A DNA stretch of 64,000 nt from an uncultured Alphaproteobacteria bacterium (GCA_937934135.1 CALHAW010000001.1:124001-188000); one strand, 5' to 3'; shown: positions 8,851 to 18,604, counted from the stretch's first letter. Notes: a model not told the origin generated them from the letters alone. Numbers and translations: made by a program.

Positions 8851-9357
8851 TTATTTTTTAGGTATTAAGAAGAAGTTTTTTTGATCTGCGTTATTGTAAA
8901 AAGCCGTAAATGTAAGGGGAATAAATATTAAAAATAAGGCTGGAAAAATAAAACAAATAATATAAAAGAAGATTCCTAAAATATAAGGGCTATTATTAAA
9001 AATTTTTTGTAATTTTATAATTTTAAGAAATATCATCAAAGCGTTCCATATGGTGCAAAAGAAATAGTTTATAGTAGAAAAAAATTTTAAGGATTTTTTT
9101 TGTAATATCATTTTCTCACGAGAATTTTTATTTTTTATTTTTCTATGAATAAAAAAGATTACTGCTAAACTAATGAAGATAGAAGTTATGCTAATGCCAT
9201 CCTCTACGCCGCCATGATGGGAACACGCACCTTGTAAGCCTATTGACGGTGAAGGCCATCCATCATTACAGCTTAATGTTCTAAAGAAGAAAATTCGTAC
9301 CATAATTAATGATACTAGAAATGTAATTATTGAGTAAAAATAGGGGTTTCTAAACAC
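8851..9357 (-). CDS. AT-rich membrane protein with CSHHGG motif
   Basis: A 168-residue protein of unknown function. It has four likely membrane segments (about residues 8-25, 56-72, 95-115 and 125-150) and many Phe, Ile and Lys residues. Between the first two segments is the loop NDGWPSPSIGLQGACSHHGG. Its pattern (Cys, Asp-Gly, Ser-x-Ser-x-Gly, then GACSHHGGV) resembles the short cysteine/histidine signature of small DUF3761-like bacterial proteins. Base composition is far more AT-rich than its neighbours, which suggests recent acquisition or weak selection. It follows yejF by 1 bp and could be co-transcribed. The reading frame is convincing by length and neighbour spacing; the function is not known. 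Confidence 0.6.
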   Translation of the reverse strand: MFRNPYFYSIITFLVSLIMVRIFFFRTLSCNDGWPSPSIGLQGACSHHGGVEDGISITSIFISLAVIFFIHRKIKNKNSREKMILQKKSLKFFSTINYFFCTIWNALMIFLKIIKLQKIFNNSPYILGIFFYIICFIFPALFLIFIPLTFTAFYNNADQKNFFLIPKK

Positions 9358-9358
9358 G

Positions 9359-10972
9359 CTATTTTCTAGCCCTCAAATTAAGGGCTGCTTCAAGAAGGGC
9401 TTGGGTGTAAGACTCTTGCGGATTATTGAAGATGTCTTCGGCTTTGCCGCTTTCAACGACCTTGCCGGATTTCATCACGATTAATTCATGCGCCATGGCG
9501 CGGACAACGCGCAGATCATGGCTGATGAATAAATAAGCAAGGTTATGCTTTTCTTGAAGTTCGCGAAGAAGATCAATGATTTCCACCTGAACGGAGACAT
9601 CGAGCGCGGAAGTTGGCTCATCCAGAACAACGAATTTGGGATGAAGTACCATGGCGCGGGCAATGGCGATACGCTGGCGTTGTCCACCAGAAAATTCATG
9701 CGGGTAGCGGTGGCGTGTTGCGGGATCAAGATGAACATTTTTTAAAGAGTCAATCACCAGATCATCGCGGCCTTTTGTATCCAGATCTGGGCGATGGATT
9801 TTTAAGCCTTCCCCAATAATATCCGCAATGGACATACGCGGGGACAGTGCGCTGAAGGGGTCTTGGAAAACAATCTGCATATCGCTGCGCAGTGGTGTCA
9901 TATCGGCGCGTTTAAAGGCAGAAATATCCGTGCCATCAAATTCAATATTCCCTTGAGAGGAAAGGAGTTTAATTAAGGCATAACCAAGGGTAGATTTGCC
10001 CGAGCCACTTTCACCGACCACGCCAATAGTTTGCCCCGCTTTGATTTGTACATTAATGCCATCAACGGCCTTTACCCACCCAATGGTTTTACCAAGGAAT
10101 GATTTCTTTGCCGGGAAATGCACTTGCATATCCGTGCCTTTAATAAGCGTAGGAGCGTTGTTTGTAAGAGGTTTTACCGTGCCTTTGGGGAGAGAGCCAA
10201 AAAGTTTTTTGGTGTAATCATGTTTCGGTGATTTAAAGAGAGCAGTAGAAGTGCCTTGCTCCACAATTTCTCCCGTCTTCATGACACAGACATCATCGGC
10301 GAATTTTTCAACGATGGATAGATCATGTGTGATCATCAGCATCGCCATCTTTAATTCTGTTTGAAGTTCTTCGAGGAGTTCCAAAATTTCAGCCTGTACA
10401 GTCACATCAAGCGCGGTTGTCGGTTCATCCGCGATGAGGAGTTCTGGATTATTGGCGAGCGCCATGGCGATCATAATGCGCTGGCGTTGCCCGCCCGAAA
10501 GCTCATGCGGGTAGGCCTTAAGGCGCTCTTTTATCATCGGCAGTTGCACCATATCGAGGAGTTCTTTCACGCGTTCTTGCGCTTTGCTCTCACTCATTTT
10601 TTGATGCAGGCGAAGTGTTTCGCCAATTTGCTTTTCAATCGTATGAAGGGGATTAAGCGCGGTCATGGGTTCTTGGAATATCATCCCAATTTGGGAGCCA
10701 CGAATATGGCGCATAAAGCCGTCTTTTTTGCCGACCAGTTCTTCGCCGTTACATTTAATGCTTGAGCCTTCGGGGTGTGAGGCTAAAGGGTAGGGCAGGA
10801 GCTGCATAATGGAGAGCGCCGTTACGGATTTACCCGACCCACTTTCACCGACAAGGGCGACTGTCTGCCCCTGCGCCACATCAAAAGATACATCTTTCAC
10901 TGCATGAAAGACACGCTCTGGCGTTTTAAAATCAATAGAGAGGTTTTTGACGGAAAGGAAAGGCGTGTTCAT
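9359..10972 (-). CDS. yejF: Peptide ABC transporter, double ATPase (YejF type)
   Basis: The ATPase of the YejABEF oligopeptide/microcin C-type importer, with two fused nucleotide-binding domains in 537 residues. Each half shows Walker A ([13 protein letters not shown] and [13 protein letters not shown]), signature ([13 protein letters not shown] and [13 protein letters not shown]), Walker B with [12 protein letters not shown] or [12 protein letters not shown], and the switch His (MITHDLS, FISHDLR). Oligopeptide-type insertions [16 protein letters not shown] and [12 protein letters not shown] are present. It is cytoplasmic and membrane associated. The matching permeases (yejB, yejE) and binding protein (yejA) lie 8-15 kb away, past the arginine operon, on the same strand and in the usual order. 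Confidence 0.94.
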   Translation of the reverse strand: MNTPFLSVKNLSIDFKTPERVFHAVKDVSFDVAQGQTVALVGESGSGKSVTALSIMQLLPYPLASHPEGSSIKCNGEELVGKKDGFMRHIRGSQIGMIFQEPMTALNPLHTIEKQIGETLRLHQKMSESKAQERVKELLDMVQLPMIKERLKAYPHELSGGQRQRIMIAMALANNPELLIADEPTTALDVTVQAEILELLEELQTELKMAMLMITHDLSIVEKFADDVCVMKTGEIVEQGTSTALFKSPKHDYTKKLFGSLPKGTVKPLTNNAPTLIKGTDMQVHFPAKKSFLGKTIGWVKAVDGINVQIKAGQTIGVVGESGSGKSTLGYALIKLLSSQGNIEFDGTDISAFKRADMTPLRSDMQIVFQDPFSALSPRMSIADIIGEGLKIHRPDLDTKGRDDLVIDSLKNVHLDPATRHRYPHEFSGGQRQRIAIARAMVLHPKFVVLDEPTSALDVSVQVEIIDLLRELQEKHNLAYLFISHDLRVVRAMAHELIVMKSGKVVESGKAEDIFNNPQESYTQALLEAALNLRARK

Positions 10973-11023
10973 GCCTTTATATTTACCATTAAGGCGCTAT
11001 GTCACCAAGGGATAAACGGAATG

Positions 11024-11761
11024 TTATCTTGATAGATTGAGGCCTCTCATTTCCGCGGTAAACATAAACCGTGGTTTTGGGACACCATTTTTTGTAATTT
11101 TAAGTTCTGGGGGGTCATGCGGAGTTTCAGGAGGCATAAATAAAACATCACCTGCTTTTGGTTGAAATATTGGATTTTGATCGTAATCCCATATAATGGT
11201 TCCATCCTGAAGCCATGATTGGTTTGTTACTGCAAAGCTATGTTGTGGTTGATGTTTCGCTTTGTCTATCCATTTTGTAGTATAGAGTCCTGAAATAAGT
11301 TTAGCATCTTCATGCCTTGTGTGACCTGTGATCGCAACATGAAGGTGAGCAACATCTTCTAGAATCCTATCAAAGGAGTGCATAGTACCAGTCTTGCTTC
11401 CTTTGCCAAAAATATCAAAGCTTTTGTCCCAGTATTGGGTTGTGTCTTTTATAAAATCTATGTCAGCAGCATCCTTATAGTCTTGCCAAAAAGAATGTAA
11501 TTTTTCAGATGTTTGGGATTTATAGGCGTCGTTAGTTTCAAGAACTGTAGCGTAAATGCCAAATTCTTGATAAAGCCCAGTTTTTGTTACTTGCCCTGTT
11601 TTATTAAATTCTTCTATAAAATCCATTCTTTGTGTGTGAAGAACTTTTGAAACCAAGATAAATTCGTCACGAATAGCAGTTTGAAAAACAGGAGAATCGC
11701 TTTTTTCTCTCACGTTCTCTAAAAGCTGTCGTGCTTCTGCTATAGTTTGTTTACCAATCAT
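11024..11761 (-). CDS. Unknown protein with cupin-like C-terminal motif
   Basis: A 245-residue soluble protein that I cannot assign. The first 120 residues are helical and charged. The second half has HLHVAITGHTRHED followed by the strand-turn pattern FQPKAGDVLFMPPETPHDPP, which resembles the second conserved motif of cupins (G-D-x4-P-x3-H) and suggests a small beta-barrel that may bind metal or a small ligand. There is no signal peptide or membrane segment. It sits alone between argH and yejF with 50-70 bp gaps on each side and is somewhat more AT-rich than the arg genes. It could be an inserted accessory gene. A 2-oxoglutarate oxygenase-like barrel is an alternative. Confidence 0.6.
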   Translation of the reverse strand: MIGKQTIAEARQLLENVREKSDSPVFQTAIRDEFILVSKVLHTQRMDFIEEFNKTGQVTKTGLYQEFGIYATVLETNDAYKSQTSEKLHSFWQDYKDAADIDFIKDTTQYWDKSFDIFGKGSKTGTMHSFDRILEDVAHLHVAITGHTRHEDAKLISGLYTTKWIDKAKHQPQHSFAVTNQSWLQDGTIIWDYDQNPIFQPKAGDVLFMPPETPHDPPELKITKNGVPKPRFMFTAEMRGLNLSR

Positions 11762-11834
11762 GCTGATTATTTAACATAACGACTGTATAATTGCAATGTA
11801 TTTATTATGGAATTAGGTGCAATTTAACTTTGCT

Positions 11835-13166
11835 CTAAATGGCTTTTCTTAATTTTAAGGCATTTTCGACAGAAAGCACGTTAAAAATATTGTCGGTGAT
11901 GCGTTTATCAACGGATTGCATGTCTGATAGGGTGAGTTCATCAAGGCGACATGACTTTTCTTCGGCGATTTTGACAATCGCGCCGGTGATATGGTGTGCT
12001 TCGCGGAAGGGCAGGCCGAGTTCCCGCACCAGCCAATCAGCGATTTCTGTGGCGGTGGAATAACCGCTTTGGGCGGCCTCTAACATTTTATCTTTATGGA
12101 CGGTCATGGTGTCAATCATGCCTTTTGTTGCCTCAAGGCAGAGCATGATGGTGTCAAAGCTTTCGAACACGGCGGCTTTGTCTTCTTGTAGATCTTTATT
12201 ATAGGTTAGAGGGAGCGCTTTCAGGACGGTCATGAGTTGAATAAGGTTTCCGTTCAGGCGGCCTGTTTTTGCGCGCACCAGTTCTGCCGCGTCAGGGTTT
12301 TTCTTTTGTGGCATGATAGAGCTGCCCGTACTCCATTCATCGCTTAAGGTGATAAAACCAAATTGTGGTGTACTCCAAAGGATGATTTCTTCGGCAAGGC
12401 GCGATAGGTTGAGGCCGCATTGCGCGATTACAAAAAGAAATTCTGTGGCAAAATCGCGGGATGAAACCGCGTCCATCGTGTTGGTCATGGGGCGATCAAA
12501 ACCGAGCGCATCTGCCGTTTGTTTTTTATCAATGGGAAAGCCTGTTCCTGATAAGGCCGCCGCACCAAGAGGGGATTTATTAAGGCGCCAACGGCAATGT
12601 TCGGTCCGTGTTTTATCACGGTTTAGCATGTGCCAATAGGAATCAAGATGCATAGCAAGCGTGACAGGTTGTGCGACCTGTAAATGCGTAAAGCCGGGCA
12701 TGATGGTGGTTTTATGAGCTGTAACTAATTTTTCAATCGTCTCTTGAACGGATTCAATTTTAGATGTAAGCGCATCGCAAGCTTCACGCACCCAAAGCTT
12801 AAAATCCGTGGCAACCTGATCATTACGTGAGCGCGCCGTGTGAAGTTTTCCTGCGGCATCGCCGATAATATCTTTCAGGCGGCTTTCGATGTTCATGTGA
12901 ATGTCTTCAAGCGCAGTTGAAAATTCAAAGCCATTATTTTTGATCTCAACCAAAATCTGATCAAGGCCATTTTGGATTTTTTCTCCATCTGTGGCAGGAA
13001 TAATATCTTGAGTGACAAGCATTGCCGCATGCGCCTTAGAGCCAGCAATGTCTTGTTTATAAAGGCGTTTATCAATATCAATCGACGCATTAATTTGCGT
13101 CATGATATCGGACGGTTTCGCGTCAAACCGCCCACCCCACATTTGGTTAGATTTTTTGTCGCTCAT
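11835..13166 (-). CDS. argH: Argininosuccinate lyase
   Basis: ArgH cleaves argininosuccinate to arginine and fumarate, the final step of arginine synthesis. It belongs to the fumarase/aspartase superfamily, whose signature GSSIMPQKKNPD carries the catalytic serine near residue 270. Other landmarks are MWGGRFDAKPSD at the start, HTARSRNDQVATDFKLW and TMPGFTHLQVAQP-like text. At 443 residues it is slightly short for the family but complete. It is the last gene of the argC-B-D-F-G-H run, 8 bp after argG. Confidence 0.96.
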   Translation of the reverse strand: MSDKKSNQMWGGRFDAKPSDIMTQINASIDIDKRLYKQDIAGSKAHAAMLVTQDIIPATDGEKIQNGLDQILVEIKNNGFEFSTALEDIHMNIESRLKDIIGDAAGKLHTARSRNDQVATDFKLWVREACDALTSKIESVQETIEKLVTAHKTTIMPGFTHLQVAQPVTLAMHLDSYWHMLNRDKTRTEHCRWRLNKSPLGAAALSGTGFPIDKKQTADALGFDRPMTNTMDAVSSRDFATEFLFVIAQCGLNLSRLAEEIILWSTPQFGFITLSDEWSTGSSIMPQKKNPDAAELVRAKTGRLNGNLIQLMTVLKALPLTYNKDLQEDKAAVFESFDTIMLCLEATKGMIDTMTVHKDKMLEAAQSGYSTATEIADWLVRELGLPFREAHHITGAIVKIAEEKSCRLDELTLSDMQSVDKRITDNIFNVLSVENALKLRKAI

Positions 13167-13174
13167 GGTTTTAT

Positions 13175-14419
13175 TTAAGCTGCTTTCTTTTTTGCTGTGT
13201 CGGCGCGGCCTGCAATACGGGTATTGTTTTTGAGGCGCACGGCGTTGATTTTGATGAATCCATCAGCATCTTTTTGATCATAACCACCTTCTTCATCCAT
13301 TGAAGATTGCAGGGGATCATAAAGCGCGTTTGGTGATTTACGGGCAAGCGGGTAGGCCATGCCTTTTAATAATTGCACCTGAACTTCGCCGTTGGTAGTT
13401 TCTTGCGCTTTGTTCATTGTGTGCATGATTAAGTCAAATTCCGGAGAGAACCAGAAACCGTTATAGATTAGATGCGCTGCGTCCAAAGACAGACGGTCAC
13501 GGATTTTCATGACTTCACGATCCATGGTGAGGCCTTCGAGGTCTCTATGTGCTTTATAAAGAATCTCACCGCCCGGTGTTTCATATACGCCGCGTGATTT
13601 AATACCCACAAAACGGTTTTCAACCATATCAAGGCGGCCAATGCCGTGTTTCGTGCCAAGGTCGTTTAAGTAACCAAATATTTCCAATGCGCCTGTGATT
13701 TTTTTACCATCATGATCAACGGCAACAGGAATACCTTTGGCAAAAGTGATTGTAATAATGTCTGCTTGGTCAGGTGCATCAGCGATGGATGCGGTGCGGG
13801 AATAGACTTCTTCTGCGCACGGCGCATTTGGGTCTTCTAAGATTCCCGCTTCGTGGGAAATATGCAGGAAGTTATCATCTTCGGAATAAGGCATGGCGCG
13901 GGATGCTTTCACGGGGATACCGTGTTGATCCGCATAGTTCAGCATATCTGTTCGCCCTGCAAAACGGGTCAGGAAGCTCTCCATTTTCCAAGGGGCAAGC
14001 ACAACGATTTCTGGGTTAAGGGCGTAGTAAGAAAGTTCAAAACGCACTTGGTCATTTCCTTTTCCTGTTGCGCCGTGTGATACATATTGTGCGTTTTCAA
14101 TCGCGGCAATTTCAATTTGACGTTTCGCAATAATGGGACGTGCCACAGAAGTACCGAGGAGGTAACGCCCTTCATAGATTGCCTGTGATTTAACAGCAGG
14201 GAAAATATAATCTGTAACAAATTCTTCTTTAAGGTCTTCCACATAGACTTTGCATGCGCCAAGCTTTTCTGCTTTTGTCCGTGCGGCTTCGAAGTCTTCT
14301 TCTTGTCCAACATCGGCAATATAGGCAACAACGTCATATCCTTCTTCAATGAACCATTTTAAAATGATGGATGTATCCAAACCACCTGAATATGCGAGTA
14401 TAATTTTACCTTTAGACAT
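13175..14419 (-). CDS. argG: Argininosuccinate synthase
   Basis: ArgG joins citrulline and aspartate with ATP to form argininosuccinate. The N-terminal ATP pyrophosphatase loop [14 protein letters not shown] is intact, as are [17 protein letters not shown] and [19 protein letters not shown]. Its 414 residues match the usual alphaproteobacterial length, and it ends with a Lys-rich tail. It is the penultimate arg gene, with about 38 bp after argF. Identification is secure. Confidence 0.97.
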   Translation of the reverse strand: MSKGKIILAYSGGLDTSIILKWFIEEGYDVVAYIADVGQEEDFEAARTKAEKLGACKVYVEDLKEEFVTDYIFPAVKSQAIYEGRYLLGTSVARPIIAKRQIEIAAIENAQYVSHGATGKGNDQVRFELSYYALNPEIVVLAPWKMESFLTRFAGRTDMLNYADQHGIPVKASRAMPYSEDDNFLHISHEAGILEDPNAPCAEEVYSRTASIADAPDQADIITITFAKGIPVAVDHDGKKITGALEIFGYLNDLGTKHGIGRLDMVENRFVGIKSRGVYETPGGEILYKAHRDLEGLTMDREVMKIRDRLSLDAAHLIYNGFWFSPEFDLIMHTMNKAQETTNGEVQVQLLKGMAYPLARKSPNALYDPLQSSMDEEGGYDQKDADGFIKINAVRLKNNTRIAGRADTAKKKAA

Positions 14420-14457
14420 TTGTTTTTTCCTTAAGTTATGTTTGTTTTATATTTCTT

Positions 14458-15354
14458 TTATATTTTTACGCCAGCATCAGCCAAGCAATAAGCCAATATC
14501 GCCTTTTGGGCGTGTAATCTATTTTCTGCCTCGTCATAAATCACAGATTGAGGGCCTTTGGCAACCTCTTCTGAGACTTCCTCCCATTCATGAATAGGAA
14601 GGCAGTGCATGAAAATAGCAGTATCTTTGGCCTGTGCCATAAGCGCGGCGTTGACCTGATACGGCCAGAATTTTTCAATTTCTTTGCCATCTTGTCCCAT
14701 GGACACCCATGTATCGGTCACGATGACGTCGGCATTTTTAGCCGCGTTAATTGCGTCAGCCGTAGGATTGGCGCGTTTATCAGCGCGAGCGCAGACTTCT
14801 TCAGGCAGCGCGGCGATAAATTCAAAGTTAAGTTTTTCTGAGGCGTCAACGAAGGACATGGTGACATTGTTATAATCACCGAACCAAGCGATTTTTTTTC
14901 CTGCGATGTCGCCTAATTTTTCTTCAATCGTCATTAAATCCGCCATGATTTGGCAGGGGTGGGAGATATCAGTCATGGCATTAATAACGGGAACGGTCGC
15001 ATGTTGTGCGAGTTCTTCGAGGTTTTTATGGTCACTTAACCGCACCATGATGGCATCAACATAGCGCGACATGACTTTGCCGGTGCTTTCAATGCTTTCT
15101 GCACCACCTAATTGGATATCATCTTTGGAGAGAATAAGGGAGTGTCCGCCAAGTTGTTTCATGCCCACTTCAAATGACATGCGCGTGCGGGTGGAGCGTT
15201 TATCAAAGAGCATCGCCAAAGTAAGCCCACGGAAAATTTGAGGAGGGTTAAATTTTTGTGCTTTGAGTTCGTGGGCGTGCGCTAAAATATCTTTTAACGT
15301 TTGTGTGTCGAACTCTTCGAGGTTAATAAAATGTTTTGGTTGAGAGGAAGGCAC
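14458..15354 (-). CDS. argF: Ornithine carbamoyltransferase
   Basis: ArgF makes citrulline from ornithine and carbamoyl phosphate. The carbamoyl phosphate loop is FDKRSTRTRMSFE near residue 55, followed by HPCQIMADLMTIEE near 135 and the ornithine-side loops VTDTWVSMGQD and IFMHCLPIHEWEEV. In the last motif the common HCLPAHR reads HCLPIHE, a modest departure. The length of 298 residues is close to the usual size. Its ATG is one base from the argD stop, so the two are translationally coupled. Confidence 0.95.
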   Translation of the reverse strand: MPSSQPKHFINLEEFDTQTLKDILAHAHELKAQKFNPPQIFRGLTLAMLFDKRSTRTRMSFEVGMKQLGGHSLILSKDDIQLGGAESIESTGKVMSRYVDAIMVRLSDHKNLEELAQHATVPVINAMTDISHPCQIMADLMTIEEKLGDIAGKKIAWFGDYNNVTMSFVDASEKLNFEFIAALPEEVCARADKRANPTADAINAAKNADVIVTDTWVSMGQDGKEIEKFWPYQVNAALMAQAKDTAIFMHCLPIHEWEEVSEEVAKGPQSVIYDEAENRLHAQKAILAYCLADAGVKI

Positions 15355-16560
15355 TTACATCACACCTTTTTTAATAACATATTCTATTTTTTCGAGCGCT
15401 TCATCTGCTTCGGCAATGCCCATTGTGAGGGGCGGGGTCAGGCGCATAGATTTTGCACCTGCCTGCGTTGCGAGCAAGCCATTATCCTGAAGCGCGCCTA
15501 AAAGCTTGCCGATGTCATATACTGTATCAACACCAAGCATGAGGCCTTTACCGCGGATGGCTTCGATAGAGTTTGTATCAGCCTGTAGTTTTTCTAACCC
15601 TGCGATTAAATGCGCGCTGGTATCCATCACGTTTTTTAAGAAGGCAGGTTGGCGGATTTGATCCACGACTTCATAAACAAGGCGTGTGCCAAGAGGGTTA
15701 CCACCATAGGTGGTGCCGTGATCACCATATTTAAAGACGGATGCGATTTCTTTTTTGGCCAAAAAAGCCCCGATAGGGAAGCCCCCGCCCATGCCTTTGG
15801 CGATACACGTGATATCAGGTTCATAATCATAAGCGGCGTGAGCGAAGACTTTACCAATACGTCCCATACCGGCCTGAATTTCATCAGAGATCATTAGCAC
15901 GTTCTTTTCCGTGCAAAGATCACGCAGCCCTTGGATAAATTCATCTGTGGCGGGAACAATGCCGCCTTCACCCTGAATGGGTTCAACAATAACAGCGCAT
16001 GTTTTATCACTGATTAAGGATTTTACACTATCAAGGTCGTTAAATTTTGCATGATGTACACCCGGAAGATAGGGACCAAATTCAGGTTGTTTGGTAGATT
16101 TATAAGTGCAGGTCACTGCGCCGTAAGTGCGTCCGTGAAAGCTGTCTTCAAAGGCGATGATTTCTTTACAATCGGGTCCTTTATTTAAGTGCGCCCATTT
16201 ACGCGCCAGTTTAAGTGCGCCTTCGACGGCCTCTGCACCAGAATTTGTGAAGAAAATTTGATCACCGCAACACATGCCTGTTAACAGCTCTGCCGCTTTT
16301 ACCTTTGGGTCCGTTTGATAGGAACCAGAACACATCCAAATTTTATTCATTTGATCTGTCGCCGCATCAATCATGCGTTGATTACAATGACCGACAGAAA
16401 CAACGGCAATACCCGCAATGCAATCTAGATATTTTTTACCATCTGTGTCCCAGACATGGCAATTTTTGGCTTTATCAAGGACAGCATCTTTAATGGCATA
16501 AAGTGGCATGATGGTGTCTGTTGCGCGTTGAACGTAGTTTTCTGTTGTATCGAATGTCAT
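15355..16560 (-). CDS. argD: Acetylornithine aminotransferase
   Basis: A PLP-dependent class III aminotransferase that converts N-acetylglutamate semialdehyde to N-acetylornithine, and possibly serves lysine synthesis too. It shows FFTNSGAEAVEGALKLAR, SFHGRTYG, ISDEIQAGMGR and the PLP lysine in CIAKGMGGGFPIG near residue 250. The frame extends to 16623 into argB, but the ATG at 16560 is preceded by AGGAGA at a spacing of 6 and gives the standard N terminus of 401 residues. It follows argB by 10 bp within the arg operon. Confidence 0.96.
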   Translation of the reverse strand: MTFDTTENYVQRATDTIMPLYAIKDAVLDKAKNCHVWDTDGKKYLDCIAGIAVVSVGHCNQRMIDAATDQMNKIWMCSGSYQTDPKVKAAELLTGMCCGDQIFFTNSGAEAVEGALKLARKWAHLNKGPDCKEIIAFEDSFHGRTYGAVTCTYKSTKQPEFGPYLPGVHHAKFNDLDSVKSLISDKTCAVIVEPIQGEGGIVPATDEFIQGLRDLCTEKNVLMISDEIQAGMGRIGKVFAHAAYDYEPDITCIAKGMGGGFPIGAFLAKKEIASVFKYGDHGTTYGGNPLGTRLVYEVVDQIRQPAFLKNVMDTSAHLIAGLEKLQADTNSIEAIRGKGLMLGVDTVYDIGKLLGALQDNGLLATQAGAKSMRLTPPLTMGIAEADEALEKIEYVIKKGVM

Positions 16561-16570
16561 GGTTTCTCTC

Positions 16571-17437
16571 CTATTTATCAGTTTCTTCTTTGATGTATTT
16601 TTCTTTTTCTTTATGGCGAACAATCATAGTGCCAAAGCCTTCTGATGTATAGATTTCTTGTCGGAGGGCATTGGGCTTTAGGCCATTAATAATGTGAATC
16701 CTTTTGACGCCGCCCCGTGTGGCATCAATACAGGTTTCAAGCTTTACCTGCATACCATCGGTCACGGTGCCGTTTGCGATTAATGTTTCTATTTCACGGG
16801 CGCTTAAAACAGATTGGACTTTATTATCGACCATCACGCCATCAATATTGGTGAGCAGGATAAGTTTTGTTGCTTTGATTTTTTTTGCCAATTCAATGGC
16901 AACATTATCGGCGTTAATGTTTACGGCAGTACCATCTTTGGTAAAGGCAAAGCAGGGGCAGACTTCTAAATCCATATTGATAAAATGAGAGCGTATGATG
17001 CGCGGATGTATATCCCGCAATGTGCCATCAAAACGCATTTTTCCATTATGGTCGTCACGGCGTTTCGCCAACGCCCAATGAGGTGGAATGGAGTTGTGAA
17101 CATTGGCAGGGAGTTTCGCTTTTACGAGGCTTTCTGTGATTTTAAACCCTAAATCACCAACCATTGTTTTTTTAATGATTTTAATATCTTCTTCGGAGGT
17201 GATACGGCGACCATTTAGTTTTTCAGATACAAGGCCTGCTTCTTCAAGGGCATCATTAATCGCCACCCCGCCGCCATAGATTAAGAGGACTTTAATGCCA
17301 TCATTGATTAATTCCTGAATATTACTAATCAGGCTTTCGCGTGCGGTGCGATCAACAATGACCGCGCCGCTGGCTTTAATAATAAAAAGCTGGCCTTCAA
17401 AAGATTGTTTATAGAATTTTTTAATCGAATTAATCAT
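16571..17437 (-). CDS. argB: Acetylglutamate kinase, divergent
   Basis: ArgB phosphorylates N-acetylglutamate, the second step of arginine synthesis. The amino-acid kinase fold is recognisable: LLIYGGGVAINDALEEAG (glycine loop near residue 55), DGTAVNINADNVAIELAKK (substrate and nucleotide pocket near 170), LTNIDGVMVD and TDGMQVKLE. It departs from standard ArgB at the phosphate loop, where K-x-GG appears as IIKASGAVI, and HGGGPQI is replaced by YGGGVAI. The C terminus has an added charged tail (RHKEKEKYIKEETDK). Position between argC and argD with 10-bp gaps supports the role. A sequence-divergent but active enzyme is the best reading. Confidence 0.85.
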   Translation of the reverse strand: MINSIKKFYKQSFEGQLFIIKASGAVIVDRTARESLISNIQELINDGIKVLLIYGGGVAINDALEEAGLVSEKLNGRRITSEEDIKIIKKTMVGDLGFKITESLVKAKLPANVHNSIPPHWALAKRRDDHNGKMRFDGTLRDIHPRIIRSHFINMDLEVCPCFAFTKDGTAVNINADNVAIELAKKIKATKLILLTNIDGVMVDNKVQSVLSAREIETLIANGTVTDGMQVKLETCIDATRGGVKRIHIINGLKPNALRQEIYTSEGFGTMIVRHKEKEKYIKEETDK

Positions 17438-17447
17438 GGGGTTTTAT

Positions 17448-18440
17448 CTATGGGTATATGGCTGTGTTGAAATTCAGCCCTTCTGTTTCATCAAGGCCGA
17501 ACATAATGTTCATATTTTGAACCGCTGTTCCCGATGCGCCGCGTAAGAGATTATCAAGCGCCCCTTGGACGATCCATTGACCATTTTGGCCTTGCTCGTA
17601 ACTTAGATCGACAAAATTGGTACTGACAACATTGGTGAGTTCCGTCTTGTCCACGATGCGGACAAAAGGGTGGCTTTTAAACACACTCAGATCAGGGGTT
17701 TGGGTAGTTTGAACAAATCCATTGGCAAAAATTCCGCGTAAGAAAGGCCCAACCGTTGGCGCAAAGTTTAGTTTATCTTCTTGTAAGCCAGTAGTTGCCA
17801 AAATTTCAGGAATATGGCGGTGATTATTAACCAAATAGCTTCTGATATTGCCAGAGCAAAAAGGATGATCCACGGGGTCACGCGCGGCGCGCCCGCCGCC
17901 AGACGTACCAGAAACAGCAATAACATCTGCCCCGTCCATTTTGCCTTTAAAGGGTAAGAGGAGGAGTTGTACGAGAAGTGCAAAGCAACCAGGGTTTGCC
18001 ACGGCGTCTGCGGTGGCGATTTGGTCGCGGTACACTTCAGGGAGGCCATAGATAAACTTCCCGTTTAGAAGGTCAGTTTGTTGATGTTCGATATTGTAGT
18101 AACGCGCATAAGTTGCGGCATCCTTTAAACGAAAATCCGCAGAAAAATCGATGATCTTGGTTTTACCAAGAAAAGCGGGAACGACTTCTTGGGCGGCTTT
18201 ATGAGGTAGGCATAAGAAAACAACGTCACTTTCATTGGCGACAGTTTCATGGTCTGTGTTGCTAACCGTTAGTCCGTCAATATGGGAGAGACGGGGGAAG
18301 AGTTCCGAAAGCGGTTTTCCATCATGTTGGCGGGAGACGAGATATTTTAGATCAACATGGTTATGTTGTAACAGGCAACGTAAGAGTTCTGTCCCCGTGT
18401 AACCAGTGACGCCAATTATAGATACTTTTATTTTACTCAT
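17448..18440 (-). CDS. argC: N-acetyl-gamma-glutamyl-phosphate reductase
   Basis: ArgC reduces acetylglutamyl phosphate to the semialdehyde with NADPH. It has an N-terminal Rossmann start SIIGVTGYTGTELLRCLLQH, the catalytic cysteine in AVANPGCFALLVQL near residue 150, and VSGTSGGGRAARDPVDH near 180. Its 330 residues match the type 1 form. It is the first gene of the arginine operon; the preceding 209 bp contain a TTGACA promoter and a structured RNA-like stretch, so initiation of the operon here is likely. Confidence 0.95.
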   Translation of the reverse strand: MSKIKVSIIGVTGYTGTELLRCLLQHNHVDLKYLVSRQHDGKPLSELFPRLSHIDGLTVSNTDHETVANESDVVFLCLPHKAAQEVVPAFLGKTKIIDFSADFRLKDAATYARYYNIEHQQTDLLNGKFIYGLPEVYRDQIATADAVANPGCFALLVQLLLLPFKGKMDGADVIAVSGTSGGGRAARDPVDHPFCSGNIRSYLVNNHRHIPEILATTGLQEDKLNFAPTVGPFLRGIFANGFVQTTQTPDLSVFKSHPFVRIVDKTELTNVVSTNFVDLSYEQGQNGQWIVQGALDNLLRGASGTAVQNMNIMFGLDETEGLNFNTAIYP

Positions 18441-18511
18441 TATTCTTCCTTTGGTTAAAGACCAAATCAGATGAGAGTTTAATGTGATGAAAAGAAAGTG
18501 AAGTTAATCAG

Positions 18512-18589
18512 GTCAGCACAACGAAGCCTCCCACCAGATAAGGCGGGTTAGGTACGGCGTCGGCGCGGCAAAGTGCCAAGGGTGCTTAC
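18512..18589 (-). ncRNA. Candidate structured RNA or argC leader
   Basis: On the minus strand this stretch is closed by GTAAGCAC (18589-18582) pairing with GTGCTGAC (18519-18512), seven of eight positions. Inside are a GGCA/TGCC hairpin and a stronger CCCGCC-TTATCT-GGTGGG stem (18547-18530) extended by CCT/AGG. It is much more G+C-rich than the surrounding DNA. It begins about 10 nt after the inferred start of a TTGACA promoter and ends about 70 nt before argC. It may be a cis-acting leader of the arginine operon or an independent small RNA (a 6S-like RNA was considered). No intrinsic terminator follows it. The structure is seen by hand pairing; function is unknown. Confidence 0.4.
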
Positions 18590-18604
18590 TGTATTCATAC
18601 TATA

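Noticed and set aside
18512-18589. Calling the argC leader a 6S RNA outright
   Set aside because: It is shorter than 6S, and the long imperfect stem with a central open bubble was not found; kept as an unassigned structured RNA.
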